Shown: positions 10,813 to 21,721 of the stretch, piece by piece
How positions within the stretch are numbered: position 1 is the stretch's first letter
Layout: the number at the start of each line of letters is the position of its first letter
Source of the DNA: Blepharisma stoltei
Taxonomy: Eukaryota > Ciliophora > Heterotrichea > Heterotrichida > Blepharismidae
Direction: 5' to 3'
Assembly (NCBI GenBank): GCA_914767885.1
Contig: CAJZBQ010000022.1
Location: 434,001 to 498,000, forward strand
DNA: 64,000 nt
Program-made: the position numbers and the translations under genes
Notes under the pieces: generated by a model
Told to the model about the DNA's origin: nothing
Databases searched by the model: none
Seen by the model: the letters and a program-made list of their open reading frames with translations, nothing else

Positions 10813-11298
10813 TTAATCGATATAGTCTCCCCATTTTTCTCCATCGATTTCTTCATCAACTTTAAAGCAGATATATTCCCAGAACTCATTTGATTTCTTG
10901 TTGAGTGAAATTAAATCAATCATGGAGTTAAACCCATAGTTTGAGCTGAGTAGATAAGCAATGTCCTTTGCAGAGACCACTGGATTTCCAAGGACTGGGT
11001 CGAGTGGGATGTTATTCTTGACATATTCATCAGCTTCTGCCATAATTTTATCCTGGTTGATTTTCTTTTGAGGGTCCTCTGGGCGAGATTTGTACCACTT
11101 GTAGATTGGGTAGAGCAAGAAAATACCGAAATAGCGAGCGTTCCCTGTATGTCTGCAGAGTCTCAAATAGAATTCTTTAAGTGGGTTGTACCTGCCTAGG
11201 GACTCAAGGCCGTATTTCCTTTCGTTGAAATCTAGATTAAGTCTGCGTCTGATTCTCCAACGATCTGCTGGCTTAGGAGCGTAGGTCCAAAAAGTCAT
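10813..11298 (-). CDS. small hypothetical protein with hydrophobic segment
   Basis: 161 aa from the ATG at 11298 (an upstream in-frame ATG at 11346 is less likely). The N terminus is basic and aromatic (MTFWTYAPKPADRWRIRRRL), followed by ARYFGIFLLYPIYKWYKSR, a possible membrane-associated helix. The composition recalls small subunits of mitochondrial membrane complexes but I recognise no family. Stop TAA. Convergent with the reductase gene, about 100 bp away. Confidence 0.65.
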   Translation of the reverse strand: MTFWTYAPKPADRWRIRRRLNLDFNERKYGLESLGRYNPLKEFYLRLCRHTGNARYFGIFLLYPIYKWYKSRPEDPQKKINQDKIMAEADEYVKNNIPLDPVLGNPVVSAKDIAYLLSSNYGFNSMIDLISLNKKSNEFWEYICFKVDEEIDGEKWGDYID

Positions 11299-11430
11299 AT
11301 TTATTATAATCAATGGATTTCTTTGAAAGGGTCGAGGTGAAAGCAAATAAATGGATAAATGTATTTAAAAATCAAAATTTATTTATAAGAAATGGAAACT
11401 ATAAGGTTATTAGTTATTAGAATACATTTT

Positions 11431-14400
11431 TTATTTAATTATTTCGAATTTATTATATATTTGATTAAGAAGATCTTTTGTTTTGCCTTTGTCTAGCAGT
11501 TCTTTTAATTTTTTATGTGCCCAGGAGAAAAGATTGAGGACTTCTTGAATATTGTAAGAAGTCCTTGTGACATTTGTGTTTGTAGCTGGATCTCTTGTAA
11601 CGACAGCTTCAAAATTGTCATGTGGGAGTTCAAAAAATGGGTTTGGGTTGTCTATATAAATTCCCATAGTTTTGGGATTAAATTCAGTACCATAAAATTT
11701 CAGAAAACTTATGCTTTTTTGCTAGGAGGAGTTAAGATTTACTGTATAAGTGCTTAATTTTAATAGAAAAATGCATTAAAAATATGATAAATTAAAGGCA
11801 TTTTACATGAAAAAATATATTAGAAGCTCTCCAAGATTTTCTGGATACTCATTCAAACTAATAACTCTGGCTACAATTCATAACAAAAGCGCATATGATC
11901 CTAACCCTCCTAAATAAGCTGAATTTAAATTGTGGACTTGCAGGAGATTTTTTAAAACGAGTGCTAAATATTGCAAATTTTTATATTTTTGTAGTAATTC
12001 TTTAGTAAGTGCCAAAGTTTTCAAACCTAAATGTCGGCCTGGTCTCAGGTCATCTGAATCATCTATAGTGATATCAACTTTTAAAGGCTCAATATTTGAG
12101 TCTATTTCTAACTTAACTACAGGAACTGTCGCTGAGTCAATTACTTGGCAGCTCCTTACCCATTTGCAATTCTCTAAGAATCCGCCAATTTCTTGGCAGA
12201 TCACTCTCATACCCTCTCGGTCTGCAATGCCGCTCCTCATAATTGCGATATCGAGGTCGCTGTTTTTCTAATGGTGGACTTTTTCTATCAGAACATTTTT
12301 ATAGTGTGACATTTTTCAGGGATATATGATTAATTTTTTCCTCATCGGGCATTTGATCGATATTTATTTGTTTTTTCTGGACAAATACCTGGCTAGCAAA
12401 ATTTTGACCAAAATTCCTAGAAAATGCCACATATCAAAATGTTTGGATTAAATGAAATGCAGCCGTTTCCTAATGCTAAGCCACTAGCATGGGATCCATA
12501 TATTTCTATATAAGCTCCTGGGTGTAAAACTTTGACGAGCTCTTCTAATTTATCAATGGTGATTTTTATTTCGGGGAATCTGGAGCTTGCTTTTCTAACC
12601 ATTTCACTTCCAAATTGTAGGATTTCGTGATGCAAAAAATAGCTTGGATCACTTGCATGAAGAGATTGAACGGACAAAGGAGGAAATTCATCTATAGTGT
12701 GCAGGATTAAGCTTGAAATACTTAATTTATAAGGTTATTTGTGAATTTTTATTAATTATTATTTTTAATTTATTTAGCATAATATATATGTGGTGGCTGA
12801 GTTTTTATATTGGCTGTCACAGTCTGTCATTGAATTTGCACTTTATTTTGCTCTTTATTTATCCCTTTTGCATCTTTATTGTGATTGTTTGCCCTTGGCT
12901 TTTTTGGGTCGATTCTTTTATTGCTTCTTATTTTTCTTTTATTTTTGACAGGTGTTTTTGGAGCCCTTTTTTGTACTTCTACAGTAGTAAAATCTCCATT
13001 TTCATCATTTTCATGTGTTTCAACAACAGTTTTATCCTCTTCTACATCTAAATTCTTATAAACTCCAGTCATAATATTTCCCATTAACTCATTAACAAAA
13101 GCTTCTTCTTCAACTTTTTGTTCTGTTTCATTTTTTTCTTCAACTTTTTGAATTTTTGGCTTTTTTTTCTTCTTCTTTTTCTTTTTGTCTTGATTTTTTT
13201 GATTTTTTTTGGAAAGTTCATCTGACTCCTCCAGCAATAAGTAATTTCTTGCTTATTCGTGGCAATTTATAAAAATTTTAAGATAGTAAATTTTAATAAA
13301 AATAGATCGAATTTGCGTATTAATGGGCTTTTCAGGTAAAAGTGAAAAATAAAATTTTGAGCATTTATCCTCCACAGTAAAGCAATCTTCGGTCTATTCA
13401 TATTAAATTTACTATTTTAAAATTTTTTGCAAAACTCCTCACGAATAAGAAAAAATGCTTATTGCTGGGGGAGTGAGAGCAAGTCTTCGATTTTTCTCTC
13501 AGCATAAGCTTCACTGATTTTTGTCAGGATTTTTCTAGTCACATAGTCAAAAGCTGTTGTTACTCGATCCAGAGGGGATAATGATAAAAAATCGATAAGC
13601 TTTTCAGGAGGAGAGGTTTGAAAAACATCAAAGATTGATTCTACACTTTGATTATTCATTTGGTAAAACTGAATTCTCTCTGATGAGAGCTGTTTTCCTG
13701 GACCTAAATGCTGACCATAAAATATCATTGGTCTAGCTGCTGGCTGCTTAAGATCATTAAAAGAAATTTTGTTCAAATTAGACCTTTCTTGCTTTTCTTG
13801 CTGAAATATCCTTGTAACTTCTTCAATGCTTCCTATAATATTGAATCTCTGCAAATCTGAAAGGCTAGTCCAAAACTGCCTAAGTCCATTGCCTATTGCT
13901 CCTGACTCGCTTTCTTCTACTTGATAATGCATAATCTCTCCATGCCTCCTTGGATCAATTTTATTATACAGCCAATATTTTGACCAGAGTGCCCTTTCAA
14001 TCCCTGCAATTGCCCAAGCAGAAAGTGGCTTGAATTTTGAGTCTTGTCCTAATCATGCTGGATATTCCCAGTATCACTTTTTAAACTGTTGGTCTCACAA
14101 AACTCGACAAGGAGCCTTAAATACTTTTTCATTTGTAATTTTAAGGATAGATTCTAAGAAATTAGAATAATCATCATTAACTTCAGTATCAATGGCGATT
14201 GTATCCCAATTCTCTTCTGTGTCAGCTAATCGGATTATTTTTTCAATGTATTTTTCTGCAATGAAATTTTGGTTATCTGGTGAGATGTCTTTGAGATTTT
14301 TTTTACGCCAATAGAAATTTTCATCCAAAGCATCATCTGGTAAGCGATTTTCTTGGTTTGCCTTTATTAATAGGCCGAATTCCATTTCGCCAGAATAAAT

Positions 14401-14604
14401 CTTCTTGATGAACATTTGCCTTATGAAAGATGCAAGGTTGGGGTTATGAGCGTAAAGCACCTTCTTCTTCATTGATGGGGTCAATGATTGAAATCATGGA
14501 AGTATTGCATTTGAGTGGCTTTCATCATCAATTTCAGGCTTTGAATATAAGCTGAGTTCATAAATTGGGCTTCGCTTGAGCTTTTTCTTCTTAGTGGGAT
14601 TCAT
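11431..14604 (-). CDS. TRF4/PAPD5-like non-canonical poly(A) polymerase with four IESs
   Basis: 832 aa after removing IESs at 13223..13473, 12693..12805, 12262..12464 and 11710..11817; the total is an exact codon multiple. The N-terminal ~400 aa are of unknown family and contain TGA Trp codons (PWFQ, LWDQQ, KWYWEYP, AWLG). A long Lys tract follows, then the nucleotidyltransferase: YGSHASGLALGN-SDLDIAI (GS and DxD motifs) and the third Asp in LKVDITID. The central domain ends in SYALLLWIVARVI and the PAP-associated domain has NPKTMGIYIDNPNPF and RTSYNIQEVLNLF. Such enzymes add short tails that mark nuclear RNAs for exosome decay. Start ATG at 14604, stop TAA. Confidence 0.87.
11710..11817. other. 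short IES, 108 bp
   Basis: TA at 11710-11711 and 11818-11819. Removal joins GELLI to SFLKFYGTEFN, matching the TRF4 central domain. Contains a GCTAGGAGGAGTTA stretch like the end of the CTCC family 3 elements. Confidence 0.7.
12262..12464. other. IES, 203 bp, apparent non-TA junction
   Basis: The two halves of the catalytic motif (GLALGN and SDLDIAI) join in frame only through a shared GTTT/AAAC direct repeat (12262-12265 and 12465-12468). In-frame TAG or TAA blocks every TA solution that I tried. Confidence 0.55.
12693..12805. other. short IES, 113 bp
   Basis: TA at 12693-12694 and 12806-12807. Removal joins QTVTANI to DEFPPLSVQSLH before the nucleotidyltransferase domain. Confidence 0.7.
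13223..13473. mobile_element. family 3 MITE-like IES, 251 bp, TGA-flanked
   Basis: Termini CTCCTCCAGCAATAAG and CTTATTGCTGGGGGAG are inverted repeats. The direct repeat is TGA on the plus strand (13223-13225, 13474-13476), TCA in the gene's sense. Removal joins IEDLLS to DELSKK. A relative is at 51412-51635. Confidence 0.8.
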
Positions 14605-15048
14605 TGAAATAAATATTGAAATTATTGAAAATTCTATTAATATTTATTATTGTTAAAGATTCTATTGTCATATTTGAATTATTTTCTTGCTGTCTATATT
14701 TATATCTCTATGCTTCTTAATTTATAAAATTAATTGAGTTACTTGATTAATTAATAAGGTCCTATATTTTTTGGAAGTTTCTCACAAAATTGGTTTCAGC
14801 CAATAAGCGTTAATGAATTAATTTTATATGCAAGAATAATTACTTTTTGTATATTTATTATTTATTTTAAAATTAATTATAAGAATAAATTTATTTTATA
14901 TATAATTTAAATATATTGAGCTTACCCCCCATTAAATTGGGACAATATTTTTAATAGGAAATATTTTTGGTAAAAAAAACACCACAAAATTAGTTTTAAC
15001 TTACTTTCACACTGAATCGATTTACTTTTGAATTAATTCCTTATAAAA
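14605..15048. other. intergenic with a family 2 fragment
   Basis: AT-rich upstream region of the polymerase gene. Near 14925-14965, TTACCCCCCATTAAATTGGG resembles the terminus of the AAATTGGAAC (family 2) elements. No gene seen. Confidence 0.4.
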
Positions 15049-15995
15049 ATAAGAAATAAAATGGTGATGTTAACGGAAGTTATAATTAAAATATGGCGTC
15101 TTCGTCTGGGCATGGCCTCCCGGCCATGCAGCCTCGACTCATATTTTAATTATATCCGGCAAGGTTTTACCATTTCAGAGATGGACAGCAATGCTAGGTA
15201 AGCAATTCTGGTAGCTTTCAGAGCCTAGCCCAAGTCTATTCTCAGGGGTGGATTTTTCCTCGTGGGGAAGGAGGGTGCAAGGTTGGAAAGGGGAAGCCCA
15301 GCAAAGTCCTCTGGACCATTCGGGCAACTCCCTAGCGTGAAACTGGGCGTTACGTCCCAGGCTTTGCATTTTTCCTTTTTGCCGATAGCCGACCAGAAAA
15401 ATCCATTTTTTGGGTTTTTCGGAAAAGCAACCCATGTAACAAGCAAGTAGCTCATCCATGAGCCGTCGAAGACGTGGACATTTGCCCTGGAAGCACCCTG
15501 GTGATCAAAGCGAGTTTGTCTCCAGCAGACTGGTGGGCCCGATGCGACGAAATGCGAGTGATAAACCTGGAGTTGTAACCCCGTAGTGGACGTTAAGCGA
15601 TATAAATTCTAATGTAATGTAATGATGTTAACGGAAGTTGGAATCCTATGGAGCAGGTAGGGCCCATCCTGATGAAGCTGAAAGCAGAGCTCTGTCCATC
15701 TTATAGTGAGCCTTCAGGCTTGAGGATGCCTGGCCAAAGAAGGAAGTTTTGTTTCTCCCCGAAGGTTTCCTGTCTCTGCCAGATAGGCTAGACAGAATTT
15801 TTCTACCACATGGCCTTCCCTTGGTGGAACCATCTGGCATTCTACAGAGGGAGCTAAGCTATTGAACAGGTGATTTAGATGCAATCCAAAATGGCAGCTT
15901 TCCATTTCCCTTATTTAAACTCCCAGATGGCTATTCTTGGAGCCGAAATGAGGCAGCTTGTCCACTTATGACCAGTTTAATCGTTTAATTTTTTA
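15049..15995 (+). mobile_element. SINE-like retroposon family C, copy 1, split by family B
   Basis: Starts AAGAAATAAAATGGTGATG and shares long stretches with 47314-47762 (ACGGAA, TTGTTTCTCCCGAAGGTTT). It is flanked by CCTTATAAAA (15039-15048, 15996-16005), a 10-bp target duplication. A family B element (15082-15622) is inserted in it. Confidence 0.7.
15082..15622 (+). mobile_element. SINE-like retroposon family B, copy 1, nested
   Basis: 541 bp flanked by a perfect 17-bp duplication TGATGTTAACGGAAGTT (15065-15081, 15623-15639). The 3' tail is CTAATGTAATGTAATG. The duplication and simple-repeat tail are marks of target-primed reverse transcription. The second copy is at 53905-54428. Confidence 0.85.
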
Positions 15996-16150
15996 CCTTA
16001 TAAAATAAATTAAAAATTCAAAAATATCGGGCTCAGTTTATTATTTTTTAAAATTTTAAAATTTAAATAAAAGCCCTTTAAATTGGAAAGATTTTTGATT
16101 AATTTAAAAGGAGAGAGTTAGCATTATATTAAAAGACTGAAACATAATTA

Positions 16151-16378
16151 TATAGCCCGAGCTTTCTTTGGCTTGGGCTCTTCCGACATCCCCCGACGAA
16201 AATAGGAAAGTTGGTTTTACCAATATTTCCTGGTAAAAATCAACTCTTGTATTAAAACTACAAATCTCCAATAAGTAATGAACTTGTCATCTGGGGATTT
16301 GGTTTTTTCGGCATATTAGTAAAGCAACTCCTCGATTGACGTCGGGATAGCCCGAGCTAAAATGAGGCTCGGATTATA
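16151..16378. mobile_element. small double-hairpin inverted-repeat element
   Basis: Both ends carry TATA plus CCGAGC inverted repeats, and each end also contains its own hairpin (AGCCCGAGC...GCTTGGGCT at the left; AGCCCGAGC...GGCTCGG at the right). A second inner pair is CCCCCGACG against GACGTCGGG. It ends 15 bp from the stop codon of the NOT4-like gene. Confidence 0.55.
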
Positions 16379-16392
16379 GTATTTAGCATAAA

Positions 16393-17924
16393 CTATGCGA
16401 AACTGTTTAGTCTTGGTTTTTTCGTAGACACAAGCACCTTATCAACATCAAAGCTATTTTCTTCTCTTGGTAACGGAGATACGTCAAAAATATCACAAAC
16501 CCATTTATCGGGACTTGAAGGACTCATCAGTTCCTCAACATGCTCAGCTGGAACTTCTACTTGATCTTGGCATGGGGATGCTAAATATCTTCAAGTATTA
16601 ACAACATCAGGCAAGACAGGTGCATCTTCTTCAGTTTCTTCCACAAAATTATAGCGACTTCCTTCTTGCTCTACATCTCCTCTTGAGTAAATTCTTTGTC
16701 TAGTTAATTTAACTGGTGTCAAGTTTATCGATTCACTTGCAGCCCTTTCTCTAATAACTCTGGCTATCGGTAATTTATAATTTCCATCAGGTGGGAAAAT
16801 TCTTACACCAAGGCTATCAAATTTTGCGTCTTTGGGCTGGATATGCCTATTCTGAGGCATGCTATCTCTAGCTAATGTATCATAGTCCGGGGCTAATTTA
16901 TGTAAATATAAACAATCTGGCTTGGAACACACTCTACCTCTAAGAAAATAGGTGCAATATTTTGTTGTCCCATAAGTAGCGCTTAATTTTTTGCCATCTA
17001 GCTCATAGCCATTGCAGGCTTTAATGCAGGTTGCAGCTTCTTCATCTAAGTTATACGTGATGTGGACTCCAAAACTAGGACCGTTAGGAGAATTTGTGTA
17101 AGCAGTCCCTTTGTTAATTACGCATTTCTTAATTGCTCCATACTGACCAAAATATTCTTGACTCCTAAGCAACTCTTCATCAGCTGTTGCAACTGGAAGG
17201 TTGATAATATATATAGCGGGTGCTCCCCTGTAGATTTTTAAGAAAAATGCCATTCAAATAAAAACTTAGTTTAAAATTCCAAAAAAAGCTAAAAAGTCAA
17301 AATTCATTTTAAAAATGTCATTATATGCATCCACTTGTCAATTCTAAAATTGACTTTTCAGATTTTTCCTTAATTTAAAATTATTATATTTTATTTAAAA
17401 GTAATTGTCTTAGAGATCTAAAATGTGGCTTGTGCTATACTAGGTTGCTTTGTATAACACGTGCTTTTGCCATCTCCTCTATATCTTGAAGAGGAATTTT
17501 TGGAGGAATTCTTGCCCTGCATAAGACTTACAATTTATCTGGTGTAAGAGTGATAGGAATCTTATGTGGAGAAGAACTTGGAGGGTTCTCAGTCTTTTTG
17601 GGCGATATTGTGATAGGCGTGATGTTGAGATTTCGAGTTTTTCTTACTACCGTCCGGTTAATTTTTTTTTTTAAAAATCTGACTTCTCGAAATTGGAAGG
17701 CAAATATTAATTTAATTTGTAAAATTTATGTTTTAAAAACGCAATTTGTTTAAAATTAAACAGAATTAGCTCGAGACATCATAATAATAGTTATCACTTA
17801 TATATATATCAAATTTTTCCCATAAAAAAAATTTTGTTCACTCAATGAGCGGGTTTTTGGGCAAAAAATAGTGATTTTTCTAATGGCTTTGTTCACTCAC
17901 GGAGGGGGGAGTTAGTGGTTCCAT
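16393..17924 (-). CDS. NOT4-like RRM and CCCH zinc-finger protein lacking a RING
   Basis: 340 aa after removing a 15-nt intron (17517..17531) and IESs at 17645..17912 and 17212..17437; the length is a codon multiple. The join RVIQSNLV-YIINLPVATADEELL rebuilds the RRM start of the CNOT4 family. Then come YFGQYGAIKKCVIN, GTTKYCTYFLRGRVCSKPDC and LYLHKL, the RRM-linked CCCH finger. CNOT4 normally begins with a RING E3 domain; here the start ATG at 17924 is followed by about 60 disordered residues (MEPLRKTRNLNITP...). A RING is absent unless a further exon lies upstream. One TGA Trp (NTWRYLAS) precedes a 65-residue tail; stop TAG. Confidence 0.83.
17212..17437. other. IES, 226 bp
   Basis: TA at 17212-17213 and 17438-17439. 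Removal joins QSNLV to YIINLP, the beginning of the RRM in the host gene. Confidence 0.8.
17517..17531 (-). other. 15-nt intron
   Basis: Minus-strand sequence GTAAGTCTTATGCAG. Removal joins TPDKL to ARIPPKIP in frame. Confidence 0.75.
17645..17912 (+). mobile_element. decayed MITE IES, 268 bp
   Basis: TTA direct repeats at both ends. The left hairpin is lost but the interior and the right GTTCACTCACGGAGG end are intact. It lies 10 bp inside the start codon of the NOT4-like gene; excision gives MEPLRKTRN. Confidence 0.8.
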
Positions 17925-18101
17925 CAAATATTTTTAACTAATAGACAATAAAGCTTATTCATTAAAATTTTTCCCACAATTTTAATAAGAAAATATCCTA
18001 AAGCTTGAAGATTGTTTTGATAATAGTTTTGGCGAACATTTACTGAGGTTTGCATTTCAAAATGGAAATAGAAAGACTAAAATAACTAGCTTATTAGAAA
18101 A

Positions 18102-19505
18102 ATGGGAAATTCTCCTCATCGGAGTATTTCAGATCCATCTGGGTCTTCCTCGCAGTCCTTAATAGGTTATGATTCTCCTTCATCAAATAGCTTTACTATA
18201 AAATCAGCTCCTTTAAGTGATACTCACTCAAACAAAGACCCAGGCGAAATAAATGATATTGATGAATTGACTATTCAAGAGGCAAAAACTCATTTAAAAA
18301 GTCTAGGGTTTTCATCAACCATGATAAAGCAGGCTTATCTCAGAGGTGCTACATCGATAGAAGGAGCCTTAGATTTATTAACAAACGGGAAGCTGGAAGA
18401 ACAAAATTTTATGTTTTCCTTTACAAATTCATATTGTCCTATCTGCAATGAAAACTTAAATGAAGTTAACCAAGTAGTCATCCCTTCATGCTTTGATAAA
18501 TTTTGCAAAAGGTGCGTGACATACTATCTTCAATTGAGAATTGAAGAAGGACAAATTCTATCTATGCCCTGCCCAAGGCATGATTGCGCAAGTGAAATCC
18601 CAATAGAAATTATAAAGAGCTTGCTTCCTCAAAATTTGATGGAAAAGTATGAAAGATTTAAAATTAATGAGGCTTTAGGGAGAGATCCAAATTTAAAGTG
18701 ATGCCCAAAACCTGATTGTCAAGGATATGATATCGGGAATATGAATAAAAGCAACCTGACTTGCAACACATGCGGGCACCAATTTTGCTACTATTGCCTA
18801 GAGCCATGGCACGGGATGAGAAAATGCAAGTCAAAAACTGATTATGAGCTTGACAAATGATCCAAAAAAAAAGGTGTAAAATTTTGTCCTAATTGTAAAA
18901 GACGAATAGAAAAGCGTGAAGGATGCGACCACATGACATGCCCTAAGTGCCGCTATGAGTGATGCTGGGTTTGTGGAATGAAATATAATGCAGGCCATTT
19001 TGATTCTTGCGAAGTAAAAATCATTAGGAAAAAAAATCCCCCACTATGGGTAGTTTTAGGACTCTATTTTTCACCTATTTGTTTTATTTTTTGTGTCATA
19101 ATTCTTGAAATTATTGCAATAGAAAAAATAATTGAAGATGCAGATAGCCGTTCTAACCATTTGAAAAAAATATTAAAAATCAGAGTTTTATCTTATCCAA
19201 TGGCAATTATATTAGGGATTATTTTTACGCCTTTAGCGTTTGCTTTGGCTCCATTCGTAATTGGAATTGTTGTTATGATTGAATGCATGAGAAATTCTAA
19301 AATATGCAGTTCTTCTATGGCTGTGGTCTGGGGATGAGTTTTAGGGATTATTTTATCACCAGTTGTAGTGGTATCGATTTTTCTTGGGATTGTTATAGGC
19401 CATATTGTAGGGCTTGCTTTTATTCTCTTCAAAGCTTATATTGCTGTAAATAGGCTAAAAGATCCAACATATATGAAGCCCACAGCGAATTATGGAAAAT
19501 TCTAG
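18102..19505 (+). CDS. RBR-type E3 ubiquitin ligase with C-terminal membrane helices
   Basis: 467 aa, no IES. Order: Ser-rich N terminus; a UBA-like segment (TIQEAKTHLKSLGFSSTMIKQAY, split in two here); RING1 (YCPICNENL, KFCKRCV); an in-between-RING domain (CPKPDCQGY, FCYYCLEPWH); and RING2 (FCPNCKRRIEKREGCDHMTC, CWVCG). The Cys in GCDHMTC is the expected thioester-forming residue. Three to four hydrophobic helices follow (about 300-455), so the ligase is probably anchored in a membrane. Four TGA codons encode Trp, three beside zinc ligands (KWCPKP, EWCWVCG). Stop TAG. Confidence 0.92.
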
Positions 19506-19602
19506 ATACAAAATAATTTCGGATACAGCAGTGATATAACGATTATATTTTATATTAAAAATTTGCAGTATAAATAATAAGTATTAATAAGCTCGACATT
19601 TT

Positions 19603-20385
19603 TTATGGACTTTCTTTCACCTGACGCTTTTTTCTAGGCTGAGTGTCGACTCCGACTTTTCTTGCTTTGACCACCAAGTCCTCAATGATTAAAGGCTTTA
19701 TATAGTCTGCATGCATAGGGACAATAGCCATAAAAAAGCGGCCTTGCCGATAATGAGAAGTTACCTCTTTAATTACAACTTTTTGATAATTAACAACTTC
19801 GTCTGCTTCTACCTCAACCATACCTCTCATGATCTTATCTCCATTTGCAGTCTTTTCCATTAGTCTTGGTGGATTTTCGTTCGTGAATAATAAGATTTTG
19901 AAATGGACTGGAGTTGATAGTTTGACTTTATTGCCTTCCATATCGGTTACTTGGGCAAGAATATGAAAAGATTTTTCCTTAAACACTGGGTATGGAATAT
20001 GGCTAAGCAGCTTAAGGGAATATTCCCAACTTGACGTGCCATTGCATAATTTGTCAAGTAAAAAATCGCTTGATATAGATTCATCGTCAGAGATAATTAC
20101 TGTACAATTCTTTTGAGCTGATTTAAGGAGAGCCAATTCTGAAGTCACCCAATCAAGTTTCTTCATGTTGGATTTGGATTGCTCTGAGATCATTTTAAGT
20201 ATTTCTATCTGATCTTGGTGGCCTCTTATCAGGCATGCTGCAGCACAATTGCTCATCAGGCCACCAGTGAAATTTAGAGGCTGATATTCTTGGCTGATCG
20301 AATTCAAAAATGCAAGCTGGGCCATATCTGCGTTAAACTGGGCGACTTGATCGATATTTTTTTGATCAGTATTAGGTAGACTCAT
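19603..20385 (-). CDS. uncharacterised conserved-looking protein
   Basis: 260 aa, open throughout, no TGA. The first half is helical (FNADMAQLAFLNSISQEY, SKSNMKKLDWVTSELALL). The second half looks like a beta-rich domain (FHILAQVTDMEGNKVKLSTP, VHFKILLFTNENPPRLM, GRFFMAIVPMHADYIKPLII) ending in a basic tail. I do not recognise the family. The start at 20385 is the first ATG; stop TAA. Confidence 0.7.
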   Translation of the reverse strand: MSLPNTDQKNIDQVAQFNADMAQLAFLNSISQEYQPLNFTGGLMSNCAAACLIRGHQDQIEILKMISEQSKSNMKKLDWVTSELALLKSAQKNCTVIISDDESISSDFLLDKLCNGTSSWEYSLKLLSHIPYPVFKEKSFHILAQVTDMEGNKVKLSTPVHFKILLFTNENPPRLMEKTANGDKIMRGMVEVEADEVVNYQKVVIKEVTSHYRQGRFFMAIVPMHADYIKPLIIEDLVVKARKVGVDTQPRKKRQVKESP

Positions 20386-21721
20386 ATTTTTATTAATTTA
20401 TCCAATTAGTGTAAGAAAAGAAATAGCACAATTGACTATTGTGATAAAAAAAAAGTTAACAAATTTGTATTGCTATACCAGATTTTTTTATGTTAATTGT
20501 CCAATTAACAACAAACCAAAACAAAAGTCTAGTTTTAGTTGCTTTAATATCATGAATTAGAGGCCAACTTATTTTCTTCGAATTTATTATAAGAAAACAT
20601 TTTATCTACTTTTGAATTAAATTAAATATATTAAGGTTCATCGCTTGTGAACTCAGCCCTTTAATTTTTCATGTTTATATTAATATTGTTAAAATTCATT
20701 TACTAATAAACTCAAGTGTATTATTAACTGTATTACAGAAGACAATTTTATTTGAATTGCAGCCATTTCGATAATAGAAATTCTGGAAATCATGTCCAAA
20801 ATTTAGTAAATTTTCTAAAATAGATTGATGCCTTACCAAATCAAAGCCTAGACCGTCCATAGCTATGATAAAGATTGATAGGCAGGAAAAATACCAGATA
20901 ATACTTTGAAAATCTATCATAGATCGAATTTAAAAAAAGATGACAGAGTCTTCAAAACAATAGCCTAATGATTTTTATGAAGTGAAATTGGAGACTAGGC
21001 TGCTCATATGTTGAGCGCAAAGTTGCAAGAGTCTGGAAAGGATAACTTTATTACAGTTTTAAGAATTAGCGATAGAAACTTTCATAATGACAAAGAAGAT
21101 TTGCAATATATGATTAGACGCATCTTGAAATTTTCCATTCCTGTCTTTAAGATATCCAATAGGGAAAAAAAGTTTATTTTTGCTCCAAAGAAGATTTTAG
21201 GATAAAGCATAGCTAAATCATTTATTCATTAAAACTCTTTTTAAATCTTTAAAGAATTTCGTCTAACTAAAAAAATGGTTCTGAAGATAGCAAAACATGT
21301 GAGAGAATAAAATTAAAAAATAAATCATCAATAAAATAATAAAGTTTTACCTCAAATCAGAAAGCATGATTATTAAACTAAACTAATTGACTGAGTATTT
21401 GCATATATGCATTATTATTTTTTAGCTTTTTTTTATGCTTAGCCACATCACAACAATAAACCTTTAAACATGCAGCAAAAATTAATTACTTTCTATGATA
21501 AAATTAGAAAAATAAGTAAAACTTTCATGAATATTATATTATTTCGCAATGTGATTTTTTAAATTTTTTATTAGGTAATTTATTGAAAAAAATAAAATAG
21601 ACAATATTATGAAAAAAATTTGCTGACGTTTGAGATAGTCAAATTATTTATACCATTTTTAATCAGATTATTTATAAATATAAATGGCATCTTATAAGCA
21701 TTATGGATTTTTTATTTTATC
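20386..21721. other. intergenic, no firm gene
   Basis: AT-rich. Two small open frames are possible: minus 20696-20920 (74 aa, hydrophobic N terminus) and plus 21008-21205 (65 aa, LSAKLQESGKDNFITVLRI, preceded by TAG in frame). Neither has family support. Confidence 0.35.
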
